DNA of 64,000 nucleotides from Chryseobacterium sp. 52. GTDB lineage: Bacteria > Bacteroidota > Bacteroidia > Flavobacteriales > Weeksellaceae. The stretch lies in assembly GCF_002754245.1 (NCBI RefSeq), contig NZ_PEEX01000001.1:3576001-3640000 (forward strand), in the 5' to 3' direction. The notes under the pieces were generated by a model. That model did no database searches and had not been told where the DNA came from. It saw only the letters and a list, made by a program, of their open reading frames with translations. Numbering within the stretch: the first letter of the stretch is position 1; each line of letters opens with the position of its first letter. Positions 37,491-46,266 of this stretch are shown here, one piece after another. Both the position numbers and the translations under genes were made by a program.

Positions 37491-37951
37491 AACTAAGCAA
37501 TTCAAAATATATCAATACTTCAAGCTACCTTCTGGGGATGTTTTCTATCATCATCATTCTGTGCTTGTTCCTGCTTTTTTTAGGGTATTTTAATACTGAA
37601 ATTAAGATTTTGGGAATTTGTATTATTATAGGTTGTTTGACAATCTTAGCCAAAATAAGGTGTTTTGAATATAAGAATACGGCAGGTTTACTGCTAATTA
37701 AAAGCTTCCACCCTTTCGATAAAAGGATTAATTTTCCTGTTTTACAACTCCCGATCTATAAAATAGCCAGTTTCGAAATAAAGCCCCAATTATTTGGAGT
37801 GGTATTGTATCTTGATATAAAGAGCAGGAAAGGGACCAAAGTGATCAAATATTACATTTGTGGTTTTAATAAGAATCAAATCAATCAGCTGGAGAAATCA
37901 TTAAATGAAACGATACTTGACCATAAAAAAGGGTTAACTTCCTGTAAATAA
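37487..37951 (+). CDS. Small membrane protein, TTG start overlapping the HTH gene
   Basis: The 154-aa reading starts at a TTG that overlaps the preceding stop; an ATG at 37538 would shorten it. Two adjacent hydrophobic helices (MFSIIIILCLFLLFLGYF and IKILGICIIIGCLTIL) are followed by a 95-residue soluble domain (FPVLQLPIYKIASFEIKPQ...VLYLDIKSRKGTKVIKY) whose strand pattern resembles PH-like domains of small bacterial membrane proteins. Location between two HTH genes suggests a membrane partner of these regulators, which is inference. Confidence 0.55.
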   Translation: MKLSNSKYINTSSYLLGMFSIIIILCLFLLFLGYFNTEIKILGICIIIGCLTILAKIRCFEYKNTAGLLLIKSFHPFDKRINFPVLQLPIYKIASFEIKPQLFGVVLYLDIKSRKGTKVIKYYICGFNKNQINQLEKSLNETILDHKKGLTSCK

Positions 37952-38048
37952 AAGCCCTGAATTATATTTCTATATAATATAGAATCGATATTCTATCTGA
38001 ACATACAGATATTTTTGATAAAAATAAAGCTTATTCTAAAGACATACA

Positions 38049-38363
38049 ATGAAAAATTCAATCCCCAATTATAAAAAAATATATACTGATATTCTTAATG
38101 TTAAATACCCTCATAAAAAAGAAATCTGTGCGGATATATTATCAAAAAGGGAACTTCTTACCATAGATATTATCCTTTTGAATCAGAAAATATTCAATAC
38201 AGACCAGAAAAAAGAAAATCAGAAGTACCGCAGCTATGATAAAGCGACTATATTTAAAATTCTGGATTATCAAAAAAAATTTAGCCTTAATAATACTCAA
38301 CTGGCTAAACATTTCAATCTCAGCAGAAATACGGTGAGTAAATGGAAGAAATATTTCCAGTAA
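38049..38363 (+). CDS. Small protein with C-terminal helix-turn-helix
   Basis: The 104-aa protein has a basic N-terminal half (YKKIYTDILNVKYPHKKEIC) and a C-terminal HTH, FSLNNTQLAKHFNLSRNTVS followed by KWKKYF, like the first helix bundle of IS3/Mu-type transposases. It does not continue into a transposase, so it may be a free-standing regulator. It shares the terminal K-W-x-K/N-K pattern with the HTH protein two genes upstream. Confidence 0.6.
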   Translation: MKNSIPNYKKIYTDILNVKYPHKKEICADILSKRELLTIDIILLNQKIFNTDQKKENQKYRSYDKATIFKILDYQKKFSLNNTQLAKHFNLSRNTVSKWKKYFQ

Positions 38364-38574
38364 TCCGCCCCTGAAAAGCTTAGATTGGATTTTTAATCAG
38401 CCTATTAAAAACCTGCATACATACAAAACCGGTTACAGGTAAGGAAGGAATAAGGATAGAACTACTGTTAAAGAGTTAAAATAACCTTAATTTTTTTAAA
38501 TAGAAGGCAAATATGAATTGTCGAAATCTTTAAATGAGTAATTTAGCACTGGAGTAAAAATGCGCCAGATCTTT

Positions 38575-40974
38575 ATGAAAAATATATTCTTTTTATTGCT
38601 TATTTCAGGTATACAACCTGTATTATCCCAAACTAAACTGGAAAAAGCAATTACCAATCTTGAGAATAATTACGAACAAGAAAAAGTATACTTATTGACC
38701 GACAAATCACAATATGCGGCTGGTGACAAAATCTGGTTTAAAAGCTTTGTATTTGATGGTTATAACCGTTCTGCAATGTCTACTACTCTATTTGTTGAAC
38801 TGTATAATTCTGATAAAAAATTAATAGACTGGAAAACTATACTTCTGACAAATGGTGAAGGGAGCGGAGATTTTAAACTGAAAGAAGATCTTCCTGAGCA
38901 AATTTATTTCGTAAGGGCTTATACTCCTTACATGACTAATTTTAATGAAGATTTTCAGATTGTTAAAACCATTCCGATTTACAATCCAAATTCCACGGAA
39001 ACCCTAGAGATTTCTAAAAGTTCGGATTGGTCTGCTAAAGTTTTTCCGGAAGGAGGAACTTTTGTTAACGGTATCCCGACAAAATTTGCGGTAAGACTGT
39101 CAAGTAATACCTCTTTACCGGAAAGCTGGACCGGAAAAATAATAGACGCACAAAACCCAACTGCATCTGTCGCTACGTTTACATCATTTGACAAAAACGT
39201 TGCATCTTTTAAAATAACTCCGGCTTTAGGAAAAAAATACCAGGCTATTATCCAGGATAATACAGGAAAAAAACAAACCGTAGATTTACCGGAAGTTGCA
39301 GGCAGCGGCCTCGGTTTAGAAGTTTACAGCTCTAAAGATGGGATTAAATACAGCTTAAAAGGTGTCAACTTAAAACAACAGCTTCAAAATTATAAAATTG
39401 TTGGAACGATCAATAATCATCTTACTTATAAAGCAAATATCAATAAGCTAACGAATGAAGCCTCAAGTCTTATTCCTACTAAAATAAGCAATGGGGCCAA
39501 TGGTATTTTGCAATTAGCTATTTTTGATGAACAGGATAATCTGGTTGCCCAAAGACTCTGCTTTATAAAACCCGATATTTTAAAGATTGAGAAAGCAGAA
39601 ATTATCGCTCAGAATTTAAAACAAACGCCAAGATCGTTCAATAGCATTGATCTTTCTCCAGAGTCGTATTTTAAACATTATACCGTTTTAGTAAGTGAGG
39701 ACGACGGTACTCACAGTTTTGAAGAAGAAAATATACTGAGTAGCCTTTGGTTAACGGGAGATTTCACGACCAAAATAGACAAACCTGCACAATATTTTTC
39801 TACAAATGCCAATACTGAAGCTTTAGATGCTCTGCTTATTTCTGAAAATTGGAAAAGATTTGACTGGAATTCCGTACTGAGCGGAGCTTCACCAACCATT
39901 AAAACCAATTCTCAAAAATTTCTTTCCTATAAAATAAAACCCATTAAAGACGACGTGATGCTTAAGGATACGAATGTAACTTTAGCATTAAGATTCGGTA
40001 AAGATGAGCCTGCCATTAACCTATTTAAAACCGATCAAAATGGATATGTTTATTTAGACAACCTTAACTTTGATGACCCTTTGAGTGTTTCGTTATTTGT
40101 CAATCAAGAAAATAGTAAAGAATCAAATACAAATAATTTATTTGTCACAGCAGAACCTCTGGTCACCCCAACACAGTTTAAGGGTAATTTCCCCAGTACA
40201 AAATACAAATTGGTGAAAGCCGTTGAAAATAAAAAAATTTCGCCAACCATTTCAAGAGCGATCAACACTCAGAAAAACATCAAAAAAACAGAGAATGCTG
40301 AAATCCAGATTGAGGAAGTAAAGATCGTAGCAAAAAAGCAGGATCCAAAAGAAGAGCTGGACAAACAACTGTCTACCGGAATGTTTAGTTCTATGAATTC
40401 CACCATATTTGATTTTGTAAATGAAGATCAGCATGCCAGCGGATCCAACAATATATTAGACTGGCTACAGGGAAAAGCTGCCGGCTTAACATTTCAAAGA
40501 AATAGCTCAGGGGTGAATGTTCCCTATATTCGAGGCAGCCAGGCAAAATTATATCTGGATGAAGTCTCTACTGATCCTAGTATGATTACAAATATTCCCA
40601 TAAGCAGTATTGCTATGGTGAAAGTGATTAAAGAATCAGGATTAGTCGGTAATGCGGTCGCAATCTATACCATGAAAGGTAATATGAAATCTAAAAACAA
40701 AGGAAAAGAATCGCAGAATAACAACTTAGCTATCCTAAAAGGGTATGATAAACCTTCAGAATTCCCTATTGAAATGTTAGATAATGATTCTCCCAATAAA
40801 ATCGAGAATGATACCCGTGAAACATTGTATTGGAACCCCAATTTATTTGACAGTGATTATGTTCCTCCAAGAATTAAATTTTTTAATAATGACAGTGCAA
40901 AACAATATAAAGTTCTTATCATAAGTTTTGATGAAGATGACCGTTTACTGTATGATCAGGAAATCTTAAAATAA
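38575..40974 (+). CDS. Secreted MG2-like / TonB-plug-domain protein
   Basis: The start at 38575 (MKNIFFLLLISGIQPVLSQ) gives a normal signal peptide; an ATG at 38560 would add five residues. Residues about 30-140 (YLLTDKSQYAAGDKIWFKSF...VRAYTPYMTNF) are a macroglobulin MG2-like domain, followed by beta-rich modules. Residues about 620-710 (NILDWLQGKAAGLTFQRN, VPYIRGSQAKLYLDEV, AIYTMKG) are a TonB-dependent-receptor plug-like domain. There is no outer-membrane barrel. Such proteins are typical of Bacteroidota and may dock onto TonB-type receptors or capture polypeptides at the surface. It is monocistronic with a strong terminator. Confidence 0.75.
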   Translation: MKNIFFLLLISGIQPVLSQTKLEKAITNLENNYEQEKVYLLTDKSQYAAGDKIWFKSFVFDGYNRSAMSTTLFVELYNSDKKLIDWKTILLTNGEGSGDFKLKEDLPEQIYFVRAYTPYMTNFNEDFQIVKTIPIYNPNSTETLEISKSSDWSAKVFPEGGTFVNGIPTKFAVRLSSNTSLPESWTGKIIDAQNPTASVATFTSFDKNVASFKITPALGKKYQAIIQDNTGKKQTVDLPEVAGSGLGLEVYSSKDGIKYSLKGVNLKQQLQNYKIVGTINNHLTYKANINKLTNEASSLIPTKISNGANGILQLAIFDEQDNLVAQRLCFIKPDILKIEKAEIIAQNLKQTPRSFNSIDLSPESYFKHYTVLVSEDDGTHSFEEENILSSLWLTGDFTTKIDKPAQYFSTNANTEALDALLISENWKRFDWNSVLSGASPTIKTNSQKFLSYKIKPIKDDVMLKDTNVTLALRFGKDEPAINLFKTDQNGYVYLDNLNFDDPLSVSLFVNQENSKESNTNNLFVTAEPLVTPTQFKGNFPSTKYKLVKAVENKKISPTISRAINTQKNIKKTENAEIQIEEVKIVAKKQDPKEELDKQLSTGMFSSMNSTIFDFVNEDQHASGSNNILDWLQGKAAGLTFQRNSSGVNVPYIRGSQAKLYLDEVSTDPSMITNIPISSIAMVKVIKESGLVGNAVAIYTMKGNMKSKNKGKESQNNNLAILKGYDKPSEFPIEMLDNDSPNKIENDTRETLYWNPNLFDSDYVPPRIKFFNNDSAKQYKVLIISFDEDDRLLYDQEILK

Positions 40975-41003
40975 TCTATTTGTCTCTTTATAATATACCC
41001 TGC

Positions 41004-41028
41004 TCTCCGAAGTCTCTGACTTTGGAGA
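41004..41028 (+). terminator. Strong terminator after the MG2/plug gene
   Basis: TCTCCGAAGTC / GACTTTGGAGA pair over 11 bases with one G-U wobble and a three-base loop, followed by TTTATTTTATT, 30 bases after the stop codon. Confidence 0.85.
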
Positions 41029-41159
41029 TTTATTTTATTAGCCTTTAATTAGGGCACTAAATCAATATAGCTCACAGTGATACCCGTTATTTTTTCAAGA
41101 GCTGGCAGGAATTTGAATCCGGGACCTTCATTATTTGAAATTGGGTAAGACAATAAAAA

Positions 41160-41178
41160 ATCCCTCAAACTGAGGGAT
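41160..41178 (-). terminator. Terminator of the GG-leader peptide gene
   Basis: On the minus strand ATCCCTCA-GTT-TGAGGGAT is followed directly by TTTTTT. It starts 7 bases after the stop codon of the small peptide gene, which confirms that this strand is transcribed as a separate unit. Confidence 0.85.
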
Positions 41179-41184
41179 CATATC

Positions 41185-41349
41185 TTATATTATAGGAATA
41201 CAATAGCAATTACAAGCTGCGTCTTCCTCCGGGCCACAAATACCCGTGGCTTCACAAACTAACATATATGTAGGTTTACAAACGCCTATCTGACCGCCGC
41301 CTTGAATTGATTTTAAATTCTCTCTGGAAATTTTTTTGAAACTTTTCAT
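41185..41349 (-). CDS. Cysteine-rich GG-leader peptide (bacteriocin-like/RiPP precursor)
   Basis: This 54-aa ORF has a leader MKSFKKISRENLKSIQGGG. It ends in a Gly-Gly motif of the type cut by C39-peptidase ABC transporters, followed by a 35-residue core with six cysteines (24, 32, 38, 46, 48, 50). The leader pattern (K-KLSRE-LKSI-GG) is the one I know from Chryseobacterium bacteriocin-like proteins. A perfect terminator follows. No transporter or modifying enzyme is encoded nearby, so export would use machinery from elsewhere in the genome. Whether the product is antibacterial, a signal or a structural peptide is unknown. Confidence 0.8.
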   Translation of the reverse strand: MKSFKKISRENLKSIQGGGQIGVCKPTYMLVCEATGICGPEEDAACNCYCIPII

Positions 41350-41560
41350 TGTTTTGATTTTGGTTAGATGTCAAATATAATAATTATTCCCAAAGCATGG
41401 ATTTAATATGAAAAAAAATTAAACACGAAAGCAGGTTTGATACAGTAACTATTGCAGAGCATATCTTTAAAGAGTCTCCAAAGTTGACCTATATCATTAA
41501 ACATAAGTTTCCAAAACAACCTTTTTTAGTTATTTTTACGCTATAATACATAACTAATAT

Positions 41561-42046
41561 ATGAGAAAATTCGTATTTACAGGAATAATGGCTTTAGGAG
41601 GATTTCTAACAGCAAATGCACAGTGCACAACGGTATCCACAATTGCAGAAAATTTTGATACCTGGAAAGAGGTCAACAAATGTTGGGCTGCCCAGCCAGG
41701 AAAAGCAATGCTTTACCCTAATGATAAAAAAATCATATTTTATTCAATGAACAGCCCTGCAGAAAATATGTATTTAGTTACTCCAAAGATTAAAGCAGGA
41801 ACATATACTCTCACCCTTGATATTTCTGACAACGGAGGAGAAACCACACTGGAACTGTTCTCAATAAATAATACATCTGACGCAAAATCATATATTTCAA
41901 TCGCCACTCCCTCAAAGATAACGGGAGATAAAAAAACATTCGAGATTTCTTTTAAAAAAGACACCCATTTGGGTCTGAAAGTTTTGTTGAATGGAGTACA
42001 TCAGGCTGTTTATATAGATAATCTTTCTTTAAAGCCAAAAAAATAA
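41561..42046 (+). CDS. Secreted jelly-roll-type protein of unknown function
   Basis: The 161-aa product has a signal peptide (MRKFVFTGIMALGGFLTANA). The mature part begins QCTTVSTIAENFDTW and alternates strands (MYLVTPKIKAGTYTLTLDIS, GGETTLELFSI, FEISFKKDTHLGLKVLL), ending AVYIDNLSLKPKK. This is the layout of the carbohydrate-binding-like jelly rolls found in many Bacteroidota secreted proteins. Two cysteines near the start may form a disulfide. No enzymatic motif is seen. Confidence 0.65.
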   Translation: MRKFVFTGIMALGGFLTANAQCTTVSTIAENFDTWKEVNKCWAAQPGKAMLYPNDKKIIFYSMNSPAENMYLVTPKIKAGTYTLTLDISDNGGETTLELFSINNTSDAKSYISIATPSKITGDKKTFEISFKKDTHLGLKVLLNGVHQAVYIDNLSLKPKK

Positions 42047-42184
42047 TCGTTTAAAATTAATTTTTCAGAGATTAATCAAGATCTGGGAAACATAAATTTT
42101 ATTTTTGTGCCATAGCCACTACTATCTGACAGTTTTGATGTGTGTTACTAAAAACTGTCAGATATTCCATAGTGTTGCTTTATT

Positions 42185-42784
42185 TCATTTCTTACATTGA
42201 ATCAAGTGGAATGGGTAATTATCCATTACCTGATCTATTTGATACAAGCCACAAGTCTCAAATTCTTTTTGAATGGAATTTTCATCATAAAAGAACATAT
42301 TGACTCCTCCAAACTGTTCATATCTGTCTTTGCCGATCAACCTTCCCTGTCCAAAAGTGGGTGATTGTTTTGTAATTGCAGTAAAAAACATCAAGCCATT
42401 CTCTGCAAGCTGATTATAGCAGTCGTTAATTAGCTTTTTTCTTTGCTTACTGTCCAGTAAATGAATTAAAGCATGGCAGAATATACCATCGTAACGGATA
42501 TTATCAAAAGGCATATCATCTACCGACCCATGCTGAATTGTAATGGAACTTCCATAATGCTTTTCGACTAGTCCGATAGCTGTTTTTGAAATTTCAATTC
42601 CAGTCACATTCATTCCATGACCCATGAATACACCTGCATTTCGCCCATAACCAATACCTGGAATAAGTATTTTTTTTAACCCTTTATTCCTGAATATCTC
42701 AGCGGTTGCTATCGCAGAATTTGTGGGATCCAAACCCCACATTTCCTGCTTATCTTTAAATGCTTCTTCCCAAAATTCTGTCAT
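42185..42784 (-). CDS. Class I SAM-dependent methyltransferase (TehB/thiopurine-methyltransferase-like)
   Basis: The 199-aa cytoplasmic protein has the Rossmann methyltransferase motifs: motif I ILIPGIGYGRNAGVF, motif II acidic VTGIEIS, GSVDDMPF, and motif IV YDGIFCHALIHLL. The opening FWEEAFKDKQEMWGLDPTNS resembles TehB-like proteins that methylate toxic or reactive small molecules. It ends the regulated cluster with the MFS pump and is 8 bases after a second methyltransferase gene, so a detoxification role is a reasonable inference. Confidence 0.8.
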   Translation of the reverse strand: MTEFWEEAFKDKQEMWGLDPTNSAIATAEIFRNKGLKKILIPGIGYGRNAGVFMGHGMNVTGIEISKTAIGLVEKHYGSSITIQHGSVDDMPFDNIRYDGIFCHALIHLLDSKQRKKLINDCYNQLAENGLMFFTAITKQSPTFGQGRLIGKDRYEQFGGVNMFFYDENSIQKEFETCGLYQIDQVMDNYPFHLIQCKK

Positions 42785-42792
42785 CGTATTTT

Positions 42793-43494
42793 CTATTTTA
42801 CTTTTATAATATACTGATAAGGCAGCAGCTTGACCTCAACTTCAAAAGAAGTAAATCCCGCCTTCCTGAGCTCAAATACTACTTCATCTACAGAAACCCT
42901 CATTCCCATGGGAGGAGCTTGTATTTTATCTGTAAATTCAGCTTTGAAAAAGTCTAAAATTACTAATTTGCCATCCGGTTTCAGTCCCTTTTTTACTTTG
43001 GCAAAATATTCAGTTCTGTTGTCAATATGATGATAAGTATTGGCGATAAAAACAATATCAACCTCCTTATCTTTTAATAATGGGCTATCATACGGAACCT
43101 TACGAAGTTCCATATTCCTGATTTTTTCTTTCTCCATCCTGTTTTTCAGGTAAGCCTGTAATTCCTCACTCACATCTGCTGCGATGACATCTGCTCCATT
43201 GGCCGCAAGTTTGACCGAAAAATACCCTGTAGCGGCACCTATATCCATTATTTTCTTGCCTTTGATATTTCCCAGATACTGAATTACTTTATAGGGCTGC
43301 TGCATGGCATCTCTTTCGGCAGATTCAAAATTTTTGGCCATTTTAGTGACTGCATCTTTGTCTGAGAAGGCATTCTGTGTATGGGAATGCCCGAGCTCTT
43401 TCTGTACCGTTTCCTGTGCCTTGCTGTGTATTGAAAAAAGAGACAGCATAAAGTATAAACAGGTCGTTGCTATCAGATATAAAACTTTAACCAT
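42793..43494 (-). CDS. Class I SAM-dependent methyltransferase with signal peptide
   Basis: The 233-aa protein starts with a hydrophobic segment ending in AQ (YLIATTCLYFMLSLFSIHSKAQ), so it appears exported or membrane-tethered. Motif I MDIGAATGYFSVKLA, VIAADVSEEL, VPYDSPLL and VDIVFIANTYHHI are clear. Exported SAM methyltransferases make little sense without SAM in the periplasm; similar signal-bearing enzymes are nevertheless annotated in Bacteroidota, so the segment may instead be an uncleaved anchor with the domain inside. The gene lies 36 bases after the MFS pump. Confidence 0.75.
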   Translation of the reverse strand: MVKVLYLIATTCLYFMLSLFSIHSKAQETVQKELGHSHTQNAFSDKDAVTKMAKNFESAERDAMQQPYKVIQYLGNIKGKKIMDIGAATGYFSVKLAANGADVIAADVSEELQAYLKNRMEKEKIRNMELRKVPYDSPLLKDKEVDIVFIANTYHHIDNRTEYFAKVKKGLKPDGKLVILDFFKAEFTDKIQAPPMGMRVSVDEVVFELRKAGFTSFEVEVKLLPYQYIIKVK

Positions 43495-43530
43495 AATTTT
43501 TATTTTTTTAATTACGAGGACATCTGTCCA

Positions 43531-45096
43531 CTATATAACAGTACTCCCATCATTAACTTCACTATTCTTTTGAGGCCCACTTATAAGGATGTAAATAAAA
43601 AGAACAACCATAATACCCGCACCCATCCACATCGCCTGTTGCCAACCGCTTACAAAAGACTCACGGGCAACACGAATAATCATTTCAGCATGTGTTCCGG
43701 TACTTGGAGCAACCGCTTGTGCATGTGCCAGCCCTTCTTTTACTGCAGCAATCACTTCTTGTGGAAGCCCGTGCAGCTTATGACCAACAGTAGTACTATA
43801 TCCGGCGGTTACCAATGGACCTAAAAGTGCTACGCCTAAAGCGGTTCCCAGTTCTCTTGTAATATCATTCAAAGCAGAAGCTACTCCTTGCTGATCAGAG
43901 GACAATGAGGAAGTAATGGCTTCCGTGGACGGGGTCATCGAAAATCCCATTCCCAGACCCATGACAATCATGCCTGGCAGAACGGATAAGTAACCACCGT
44001 CAACAGAAACCAGCTGACCCATCAATAAGGCTCCGACTGCTCCCAAAATAATCCCGAAAGCCATTGTGTATCGGCTACCTATCTTTAGTGCTAATTTTGG
44101 AGCCAGACTTGAACTGACCATCATGAGCAGAGCCATAGGCATCATCCCTAATGTAGATCTTAAGCCTGACCAACCAAGCACTCCCTGAAAGAAAGGAAAA
44201 AGCACAATAAATATTCCAGCCTGAACGCCGAAAACAGTTAGTAAAGTGATGGAACCCCCTGACAAACTGCGTTTCCTGAACAGACGCACGTCCAATAACG
44301 GCCCTTTATAACGGAGCTCCCAGATGATAAAGCCTATGATACCTGCAATTCCAATAATCAGACTTATTATGACCACAGGTGTTGTCCAGCCGAGTCCGGG
44401 TGCTTCATGTAAACCATATATCAGAGCTACAGTAGCTACGATAGATAATAATGAACCGATTACATCAAATCTATGTTTAGCTTTTTCTACTGAGTTAGGT
44501 ACAAAACGAATCGTCATGATGAGAGATACCACTGCCAATACAACAGGTAGTAAAAACAGCCACCTCCAGCTGGCAACGTCAACTAATACAGCAGACAGAT
44601 ACATCCCCAACATGCCACCACCTCCAGCTACTCCTGTCCAGACACCGATTGCTTTGGAGCGTTCTTCTTTCGGAAAAGTAGAGGTAATTACAGCCAGTGT
44701 TACCGGCATAATCAGTGCAGCACCAATCCCTGTGAGCAAACGGGATATTAACATCATGGCAGCACTTGTTGCCACCCCAGACATTGCACTTGCAGCTCCG
44801 AATATCACAAGCCCAAGCAGTAACATTTTTTTTCTTCCCAAACGGTCGCCAATAGCCCCTAATGGCAATAACAACGCGGCCAACGTAAGGGTATAGATGT
44901 TAATAATCCATAGCACCGTATTCTGTGATACATTAAACTCCATGGCGAGCATGGGTTGTGCCACGTTTAATCCACTTACAGAAGCGATTACAGCCATTAA
45001 CGCTATACATACGGATATGAGTATTTTTTTCAAATGGGCTGGAGCAGTTGAGTTCACAAGGGTACTCTCGCTATTTTCTATTTCTTTATTGTTCAT
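43531..45096 (-). CDS. MFS drug-efflux transporter, DHA2 (EmrB/QacA) family
   Basis: The 521-aa membrane protein has 14 predicted helices and the usual marks: motif A GDRLGRKKMLLLG after helix 2, LISRLLTGIGAALIMPVTLA, and the antiporter motif C region WTGVAGGGGMLGMYLSAVL. It exports lipophilic cations or antibiotics in exchange for protons. It is downstream of the RND remnant and the GbsR regulator on the same strand and probably belongs to their regulon. Confidence 0.92.
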   Translation of the reverse strand: MNNKEIENSESTLVNSTAPAHLKKILISVCIALMAVIASVSGLNVAQPMLAMEFNVSQNTVLWIINIYTLTLAALLLPLGAIGDRLGRKKMLLLGLVIFGAASAMSGVATSAAMMLISRLLTGIGAALIMPVTLAVITSTFPKEERSKAIGVWTGVAGGGGMLGMYLSAVLVDVASWRWLFLLPVVLAVVSLIMTIRFVPNSVEKAKHRFDVIGSLLSIVATVALIYGLHEAPGLGWTTPVVIISLIIGIAGIIGFIIWELRYKGPLLDVRLFRKRSLSGGSITLLTVFGVQAGIFIVLFPFFQGVLGWSGLRSTLGMMPMALLMMVSSSLAPKLALKIGSRYTMAFGIILGAVGALLMGQLVSVDGGYLSVLPGMIVMGLGMGFSMTPSTEAITSSLSSDQQGVASALNDITRELGTALGVALLGPLVTAGYSTTVGHKLHGLPQEVIAAVKEGLAHAQAVAPSTGTHAEMIIRVARESFVSGWQQAMWMGAGIMVVLFIYILISGPQKNSEVNDGSTVI

Positions 45097-45171
45097 TAGT
45101 ATCGTAATTTTTTTTAATTATTAAAATAGATTGTGTAAAGTCTTTATAATAAGGGTAATTTATCTTCGGGA

Positions 45172-45698
45172 TTAGATTACACCAATGATAGGCTGGTCAA
45201 GATCTACTTCATGGATCAGTTGTTTTACCTGCTTTCTTTTTACATCGCCTTTAATTAAATCCACAATGAGATAAATGGAAGGAACAACAAATAATGTAAG
45301 CAACATGGAGCTTGTTAAACCGCCGATCAATACCCAACCCAGTCCGTTTTTCCATTCTGCACCGGCGCCTGATGATAAGGCAATTGGAAGCATCCCGAAT
45401 ACCATCGCCAGTGTGTCATCAATATGGAAACTATTAATGCCAGCCCAAGGTTGGAGAAGGTTTCTTTTATATATTTCATTTCCCCTTCTGCATCAATATT
45501 GACCTCTTTATCAAATTTTGCCTATTGTATAAATTTGTCCAGTTCACTGCTGATAACACTTGAGGTAACACCCAATACCTGTGAAGTAATGGTAACGGAA
45601 GGCATTCTGTCTTTGCAATCCAATTGTTTGGACGCTAAGGGCATCAAAAGAAAAAGCAGAAACTCATATGGTATTATTTTAAATTTCAAATATTTCAT
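45172..45698 (-). pseudogene. Decayed RND efflux permease
   Basis: Reading from an ATG at 45698, the first frame gives PSVTITSQVLGVTSSVISSE, hits a TAG, then continues VNIDAEGEMKYIKETFSNLG and LALIVSIL. The frame then shifts, and a third piece reads MVFGMLPIALSSGAGAEWKN, GLGWVLIGGLTSSMLLTLF and VVPSIYLIVDL. These are recognisable parts of an AcrB/CusA-type RND pump (periplasmic loop, helix 8, helices 11-12) joined by deletions. About 170 codons remain of roughly 1050. Confidence 0.85.
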
Positions 45699-45701
45699 TA
45701 T

Positions 45702-45738
45702 GTTCAGTATTTATTATTTTGTTCAGTATTTTATGAAC
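45702..45738. promoter_or_regulatory. Operator-like half-sites upstream of the RND remnant
   Basis: GTTCAGTATTT occurs at 45702-45712 and again at 45721-45731, 19 bases apart, and the second is followed by TATGAAC, which makes an imperfect palindrome. The same half-site forms the palindrome upstream of the regulator gene at 46267-46286. Confidence 0.6.
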
Positions 45739-45755
45739 TAATGATGCAAAAAAAA

Positions 45756-46214
45756 CTAAGTCCTATTTTCCCATTTTTGAATAGCGATCATAATTTCCTT
45801 GTAAACAAAATCTAAAAACTCCGTCACGTCTTTCAAGTCCTTATTAAAAGCAATTGTTTTTGGTGTTCTGGCTTTCAGAATTTCTTTCAGGATAATGTTT
45901 AGCTCGTCGAATTTTTCAAAATTTCCTTTTGTCATCTCCGTCCAGTTGTTCATCTTACAACGAAAGTATCGCTTCTTATCACCCAGTTTGGTAATGTATT
46001 CGATGTGATGTGTCATCATTAGCCTGTTCAGTGCATTGCTGGTACCTCCCTTGCTCAGGTGTAAGGTTTCCATAATTTCGTCAAAGGTCAATTCAACTTT
46101 ATCAGCCACCAGAAAAAGCCCCCATACCCGGCATTCCGCAGGAGGTAACCCGTACTTTTCATTCAGTACACCAAATTGCTCTATCAGTTCTTGCTGTTTT
46201 TCAGTTAAGATCAT
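45756..46214 (-). CDS. GbsR/MarR-family transcriptional regulator
   Basis: The start at 46214 (MILTEKQQELIEQFG, 152 aa) is preferred because the longer frame to 46325 would run through the operator palindrome. The winged-helix region reads LPPAECRVWGLFLVADKVEL, TFDEIMETLHLSKGGTSNAL and NRLMMTHHIEYITKLGDKKR, as in GbsR-type regulators, with a helical dimerisation tail. It is first in a minus-strand series with the decayed RND pump and the MFS pump, and it probably represses them and itself. Confidence 0.85.
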   Translation of the reverse strand: MILTEKQQELIEQFGVLNEKYGLPPAECRVWGLFLVADKVELTFDEIMETLHLSKGGTSNALNRLMMTHHIEYITKLGDKKRYFRCKMNNWTEMTKGNFEKFDELNIILKEILKARTPKTIAFNKDLKDVTEFLDFVYKEIMIAIQKWENRT

Positions 46215-46266
46215 TCCGGGGTTAATTATGGATTCATATTTCTCTGCAAAGATAGTAAGTTTTTTT

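Noticed and set aside
44324..44896. 190-codon frame antisense to the MFS gene
   Set aside because: Mirror of the transporter reading frame with no recognisable domain.
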